Origin: Dethiosulfatibacter aminovorans DSM 17477
GTDB taxonomy: Bacteria > Bacillota > Clostridia > Tissierellales > Dethiosulfatibacteraceae
Assembly: GCF_900142005.1 (NCBI RefSeq)
Contig: NZ_FQZL01000019.1
Location: 1 to 64,000, forward strand
DNA: 64,000 bases
Direction: 5' to 3'
The notes under the pieces are model-generated. The model did no database searches. It worked only from the letters and a program-made list of their open reading frames with translations, and was not told the origin of the DNA. Made by a program: the position numbers and the translations under genes. Shown piece after piece: positions 60,381-64,000 of this stretch (positions within the stretch are counted from its first letter, which is position 1; every line of letters starts with the position of its first letter).

Positions 60381-61252
60381 AATTCTACTCCCTTCTTTAC
60401 GGTTTTGGTTTTATATATCTTGTCATATCTCTTCTTTAATGCTTCCGCACATTTGTCCAGGTCCCATTCATTCTCAAAAAAACCTACTACTGCAGATCCG
60501 CTTCCTGTCATCATTGATAAAAGTGCATTAAAACCTGTCATTGCATTTTTTATCTCTTTTATTTCCGGATGAATCTCTTCAACTATGTCTTCCAGGATAT
60601 TACCCGTAAAAGACAAGGCTTCCCGGTACTCCATTCCGGAAATTCTATTTACAATTTCTCCCATGTCATATCTGTTGAACATGTGCTTTTCGACTTTCCC
60701 GTAAACATTTGCAGTCGATATTGATATTTCAGGCTTCACAATTAGAATATTGTCCCAGGAAAAGTCATTTATCCTCTCAAGTTCCTCTCCTATCCCCTCT
60801 GCAATACATGTGCCTCCAACCAGACAATAGGGTACATCGGCTCCTATTTCCACCGCTATTTCAGCCATCTCTTCGTCCGTCATTGAAAGATCAAACATTT
60901 CATTCATTCCAATTATGACCGCCGCTGCATTTCCGCTTCCTCCGGCAAGCCCCGCCCCTGAAGGTATGGTCTTCTTTATGTCTATCGATACACCATCTCC
61001 CAGTCCGTATCTTTCCATTATGAGACTGGCTGCCTTCCAAACGGTATTGGATGAATCTACGGGTATTGCTTCATCATCACAGCTGATTTTTATACCTTCG
61101 TCTGCATATTTAATCATTATCTCATCTCTAATATTAACCGTCTGCATCACGGATTGTATGTCATGATACCCATTCTGTCTTTTTGATACAATGTTTAAAA
61201 ACAAATTAATCTTTGCGTACGAGTATAGCTTTGTATTTTTAAAAATATTCAC
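60365..61252 (-). CDS. ispE: 4-diphosphocytidyl-2-C-methyl-D-erythritol kinase
   Basis: This GHMP kinase of about 295 residues is in the non-mevalonate isoprenoid pathway. It has YAKINLFLNIVSKRQNGYHD at the N-terminus, the ATP loop PSGAGLAGGSGNAAAVI near residue 88 and a C-terminal MTGSGSAVVGFFENE. It phosphorylates the 2-hydroxyl of CDP-methylerythritol with ATP. The start is uncertain: GTG 61252 has AAGGGATGC close in front, while the frame is open to 61270 with an ATG there. The prenyl synthase at 51 kb uses the products of this pathway. Overlap with the FCD regulator gene suggests an operon. Confidence 0.88.
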   Translation of the reverse strand: MNIFKNTKLYSYAKINLFLNIVSKRQNGYHDIQSVMQTVNIRDEIMIKYADEGIKISCDDEAIPVDSSNTVWKAASLIMERYGLGDGVSIDIKKTIPSGAGLAGGSGNAAAVIIGMNEMFDLSMTDEEMAEIAVEIGADVPYCLVGGTCIAEGIGEELERINDFSWDNILIVKPEISISTANVYGKVEKHMFNRYDMGEIVNRISGMEYREALSFTGNILEDIVEEIHPEIKEIKNAMTGFNALLSMMTGSGSAVVGFFENEWDLDKCAEALKKRYDKIYKTKTVKKGVELCMTS

Positions 61253-61270
61253 GCATCCCTTCCAATTCAA

Positions 61271-61849
61271 TCATTTTGTCATTTACAACTAGTGTGTTTT
61301 GATTTTTTTTAATTAAATGGTACTTTGTATACTGGATATTATATCATATATGCAGTATAATAGCATTACAAAATTGAAAATTATTCGCCAATCAATAAAA
61401 AATCCGCCTTTTTTGGCAAAAACACTGTATATTTTTGCAACAATGGTGTATAATATAGTTACAACAGATATACTATTTTATCAACCATCTAATAATGTAG
61501 ATGAAGAGGGTAAGAAGGTTTTAATTCTTGTTAACGTAACAAGAAAAAGACAAATTATATCCAATATCAACCAGTCTGATATGTTGTTAAGTGAGATAGA
61601 ATGGTGTAAATGTTTTAAGTATATATTCTGACCTACAGAATATTACAAAAAATCCTGAAAAGGGTGTGGTCCCACCGAAAAGGAGAGAGCATGAAAAAGG
61701 TAACATAGAAGCCGGTTCTTAAACGTGAGTTAAAGAGCCGGTTTCGCTTTTTTGTTTTATTATATATTGCTCAAATTTCAATTTAAGCATATAAAAACCA
61801 AGCAATCAATCATGCTTGGTTTTTATGGATAAGAAAATCTCCAATCCAT
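61271..61849. other. 579-base region with palindromes and a plus-strand terminator but no clear gene
   Basis: A -10-like TATAAT (61449-61454) has no good -35. CTTGTTA-ACG-TAACAAG (61527-61543) is a perfect palindrome and ATATTCTG/CAGAATAT (61621-61641) a perfect hairpin. AAGGAGAG then precedes a five-codon frame at 61691-61708 (ATG to TAG). A terminator follows at 61709-61753. A 104-codon plus-strand frame at 61317-61631 lacks a ribosome site and is doubtful. The pattern suggests a short plus-strand RNA. Confidence 0.4.
61709..61753 (+). terminator. Rho-independent terminator of an unannotated plus-strand transcript
   Basis: AAGCCGGTTCTT pairs with AAGAGCCGGTTT (two wobble pairs) around a 12-base loop, followed by CGCTTTTTTG. 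No plus-strand gene of confidence lies upstream; the next plus-strand gene is out of view. Confidence 0.7.
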
Positions 61850-63088
61850 TTAAATACTGTTTAACTTTTCCTTGACTATTGTTGCCAGACCTGGAATTCT
61901 ATCAGATTGTACCGCACTAATGGCAAGCCTCACACCTTCCGCAAGAGGTATGCAATATATTTTTTCCTCTGCTAGGCTTTTCGACAACTTCACAGGATCC
62001 GTATATGGAATCGTAATGAAAAAACCCGCTGTATACGGAAGTGTCTTCAACTCAATTTCTTCAGCCTCCTCCAGAAACACATGTGCTCTGTTTTTTAATA
62101 TTTCTCTGTAGGCTTCTCTTTCTTTCACCACTTCTTCATATAGTGTTTTATCCTTCATCATTTCAACCAGTACTTTTTGCGCCCCTCTCACTCCATTGGA
62201 CCACGTAGCCCTGTTGGAATATTTGCTCACATTGAAAAATTCATCCACCACATCTTTGTCTTTTGCCAGACCTATAAGCGCTCCGCTTCTCATACCGTAC
62301 ATCAGAAATGATTTTGACATGCTAAATGCAACTGCCACCAGCATCTTGTCTGATATTTCATTGAAACAAGTCATGAATTCTCTGGCTTTGTCCGGCTCAT
62401 CAGCATAATCAATATAGGCAATGTCCGCAAGGAGTATGATTTTTTTATTTTCGGCATAACTGTTTAGGTAGTCAATCAGTTCCGTCCAGTTTTCATTAGT
62501 AAAGCTGTATCCACTAGGATTATGCGCCGGACTGTTTACAACTATCATCAAGCTGTTCTGTCGGTCCAGCAAATCTCTTATTGAGTTTTTCAATGGTTCA
62601 AGTGAGAACTTGTTTTCAACAAACAAGTTATATTTATTAAATTTACGTCCCATTTCACTCGCCATTTCCCTATATGGACCCCAGTGCCATTCCGGTATCA
62701 GAAAGCTTTCTCCTTCTTCAACATAGTTCTTAATCATATGATGGATAGCTCCTGATCCACCTATTGTTGCCACAGCCTTTCTATGCATGCCATCGGACAA
62801 ATTGTCATTGAATACATAATTCATGGACGCTTCAATAAATTCACGGTCACCTTCAATTGGAGCATAATCCATCATTTCATAGGAAGGCAACCCATCCAAT
62901 ACTTTTCTAACAGATTCTAATGAAGCAAATGATGCCGTTTCATCCTTCAGCACACCAAGTGTTGCATCAACAATTGCTGTTTTCCCAAATATTTTAATTG
63001 CTTTCTTGGCATCTCCCGCTGCTGAAAAACTTGCATCTTCCTTGCCTTTTCCAAATGAACTGGATGCTACCATAGATCTATTTTCCAT
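61850..63088 (-). CDS. PLP-dependent class I/II aminotransferase
   Basis: This 412-residue fold-type I aminotransferase has the active-site lysine in AFSMSKSFLMYG near residue 260, the pocket asparagine in VNSPAHNPSGYSF near 185, the aspartate/tyrosine pair in LADIAYIDYA near 222 and the carboxylate-binding arginine in EGVRLAISAV near 390. The N-terminal DATLGVLKDE and YAPIEGDREF are seen in aromatic-type aminotransferases. It should convert an amino acid to its 2-oxo acid for fermentation. It lies 14 bases after the ADP-forming CoA synthetase gene, so together they suggest amino acid to acyl-CoA to ATP. The ATG has GAGGG in front. Confidence 0.87.
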   Translation of the reverse strand: MENRSMVASSSFGKGKEDASFSAAGDAKKAIKIFGKTAIVDATLGVLKDETASFASLESVRKVLDGLPSYEMMDYAPIEGDREFIEASMNYVFNDNLSDGMHRKAVATIGGSGAIHHMIKNYVEEGESFLIPEWHWGPYREMASEMGRKFNKYNLFVENKFSLEPLKNSIRDLLDRQNSLMIVVNSPAHNPSGYSFTNENWTELIDYLNSYAENKKIILLADIAYIDYADEPDKAREFMTCFNEISDKMLVAVAFSMSKSFLMYGMRSGALIGLAKDKDVVDEFFNVSKYSNRATWSNGVRGAQKVLVEMMKDKTLYEEVVKEREAYREILKNRAHVFLEEAEEIELKTLPYTAGFFITIPYTDPVKLSKSLAEEKIYCIPLAEGVRLAISAVQSDRIPGLATIVKEKLNSI

Positions 63089-63102
63089 AATATTTCCCTC
63101 AC

Positions 63103-64000
63103 TTAAACATATTTTACTATCAAAGCATCTACAGCCTTGACTCCTTTACCTTCCGGGTAAACAAAAACCGGATTCAAGTCAAGTTCCTTGATTTCATTTC
63201 TGTTCTGCTGGGCATATTGAGAAACACTGACCATCAGATCTGTCAAAGCCTCAATGTCACTTTTCTCGGAGCCCCTATACCCGTTCAACAGCTTGAAAGA
63301 CTGAAGCCCTTCCAGCATCTCCAAAGCCTCTTTTTTATTTATAGGAACCGGACACATTGCAACATCCTTGAATACTTCAACAAATATGCCGCCCATCCCA
63401 ACAAGAAGCATTGGTCCAAACTGGGCGTCACTAGATATTCCGACAATCATTTCCAATCCCTGAGGCGCCATTTCTTGAACTAAAATTCCGTCATGCTGCG
63501 CTGATGCCGCTTTTTCTTCGACATTTCTTAAGATTGTTTTCTTCGCTGCCGTTGCCTCTTCATAATTCCTGATATTAACCTTGACGCCGCCTACATCGGA
63601 TTTATGAAGTATTTCATCAGAATTTATTTTCATTACGACCGGGAATTCAAGTACCCTGGAAGCCTCTGCCAGTTCATCATCACAGGATACTTTCATTTGC
63701 TTTGGAAACGGTACTTTATAATCAAGAAGCTCCAGCCTGCTTTCAAATTCCGACAATGCTTTTTCATTCAATCCTTCCATTTCAACTTTCTTGAAAACAT
63801 CATTGAAGTCATGATCGTTAAAATTGTATTTGATGTATTCTGAAATTTTATTCAGGCATGAGAAAGAAGTGTTGATTGACGACATAAGCGGTACTCCTGC
63901 ATCTTCAAGTATTTTTCTCGAACCATGATATCTGTAACCCTCCAATGAAGGTACTGCGAAAATGGGCTTTTCCACACCCTCTTTTTTAGCTGTGGCAATA
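63103..64000 (-). CDS. ADP-forming acetyl/acyl-CoA synthetase, C-terminal part (partial)
   Basis: The frame is open to the right edge, so the start lies beyond the window. The visible part of about 298 residues covers the end of the CoA-ligase domain and a full ATP-grasp beta domain: VVMKINSDEILHKSDVGGVKVN, GMGGIFVEVFKDVAMCPVPI and ELDLNPVFVYPEGKGVKAVDALI. The enzyme makes ATP from ADP and phosphate while releasing acetate or a branched or aryl acid from its CoA ester, the main energy step of many amino-acid fermenting anaerobes. A likely in-window GTG at 63975 is an internal codon. It is paired with the downstream aminotransferase in one operon. Confidence 0.88.
   Translation of the reverse strand, partial: IATAKKEGVEKPIFAVPSLEGYRYHGSRKILEDAGVPLMSSINTSFSCLNKISEYIKYNFNDHDFNDVFKKVEMEGLNEKALSEFESRLELLDYKVPFPKQMKVSCDDELAEASRVLEFPVVMKINSDEILHKSDVGGVKVNIRNYEEATAAKKTILRNVEEKAASAQHDGILVQEMAPQGLEMIVGISSDAQFGPMLLVGMGGIFVEVFKDVAMCPVPINKKEALEMLEGLQSFKLLNGYRGSEKSDIEALTDLMVSVSQYAQQNRNEIKELDLNPVFVYPEGKGVKAVDALIVKYV

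Noticed and set aside
61527..61543. CTTGTTA-ACG-TAACAAG as a Rex box
   Set aside because: The gap between half-sites is too short for the Rex consensus; kept only as a palindrome.
61317..61631. 104-codon plus-strand frame upstream of ispE
   Set aside because: No ribosome site, an internal TATAAT inside the frame and no recognisable protein pattern; treated as part of a possible non-coding region.

Overview
The window reads as one continuous chromosomal segment of a low-to-mid GC anaerobic Firmicute, most likely an amino-acid or organic-acid fermenting member of the Clostridia. The reasons are strong GGAGG ribosome sites, TTGACA-17-TATAAT promoters, an S-box (SAM-I) riboswitch, Rex-type operators, GlpP-type antitermination, sigma-54 enhancer biology, Etf-linked flavoenzymes, three kinds of CoA-transferase and an ADP-forming acyl-CoA synthetase. 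The species is inference. I see no rRNA, tRNA, CRISPR array, insertion sequence or prophage.

Layout. 1-8.5 kb (minus): a ferredoxin fragment, a DctM-like permease, an Asp/Glu racemase-family protein, a three-gene flavin/iron-sulfur amino-acid dehydrogenase complex and a ThDP enzyme, preceded by an FCD-type regulator gene with a promoter-embedded palindrome. 8.6-17.3 kb (minus): ribokinase, a PotABCD-like ABC importer, a GH63-like glycosidase and an amidohydrolase. 17.4-18.9 kb: an unassigned structured leader ahead of rbsK and a SAM-I riboswitch ahead of a short aspartate kinase. 19.2-32.4 kb (mostly plus): a sigma-54 activator, glpP, and two transcription units that begin with nearly identical promoter plus antiterminator/terminator leaders. 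They encode an SDR, an FGGY kinase, an AGPS-like and a GlcD-like flavoprotein, EtfBA, a SurE-like phosphatase, a frameshifted BCCT carrier and a GldA-like dehydrogenase.

32.5-37.2 kb (minus): two tandem class III CoA-transferases, a BCCT carrier and an orphan TyrR-like HTH protein behind a consensus sigma-54 promoter. 37.2-43.5 kb: a DUF1850 protein, an acetate/propionate-type CoA-transferase, an enoyl-CoA hydratase, a GntP-family permease, a small membrane protein and a UspA protein. 43.6-50.8 kb (minus): a TAXI-TRAP transporter, a LytS/LytR-type two-component system and a sodium:solute symporter. 50.9-54.1 kb: a prenyl synthase, UspA, a 3-methyladenine DNA glycosylase and a Phd/PIN toxin-antitoxin pair. 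54.3-58.8 kb: a PAS/sigma-54 activator divergent from a thiolase-CoA-transferase AB operon that has a consensus sigma-54 promoter and a perfect palindromic enhancer. 58.9-64 kb (minus): HAD phosphatase, FadR-type regulator, ispE, aminotransferase and the end of an ADP-forming acyl-CoA synthetase.

How it works together. The region is an accessory catabolic island. Zwitterions and organic acids enter through BCCT, TRAP, SSS, GntP and ABC carriers. They are oxidised by flavoproteins coupled to ferredoxin or Etf, activated by CoA-transferases and converted to acetyl-CoA and ATP. Regulation appears layered: Rex boxes for NADH state, GlpP-like antitermination for a phosphorylated polyol, sigma-54 activators for specific acids, and LytSR for an external metabolite. 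The best candidate for an undescribed system is the GlpP/Rex-controlled double operon at 20.7-32.4 kb.
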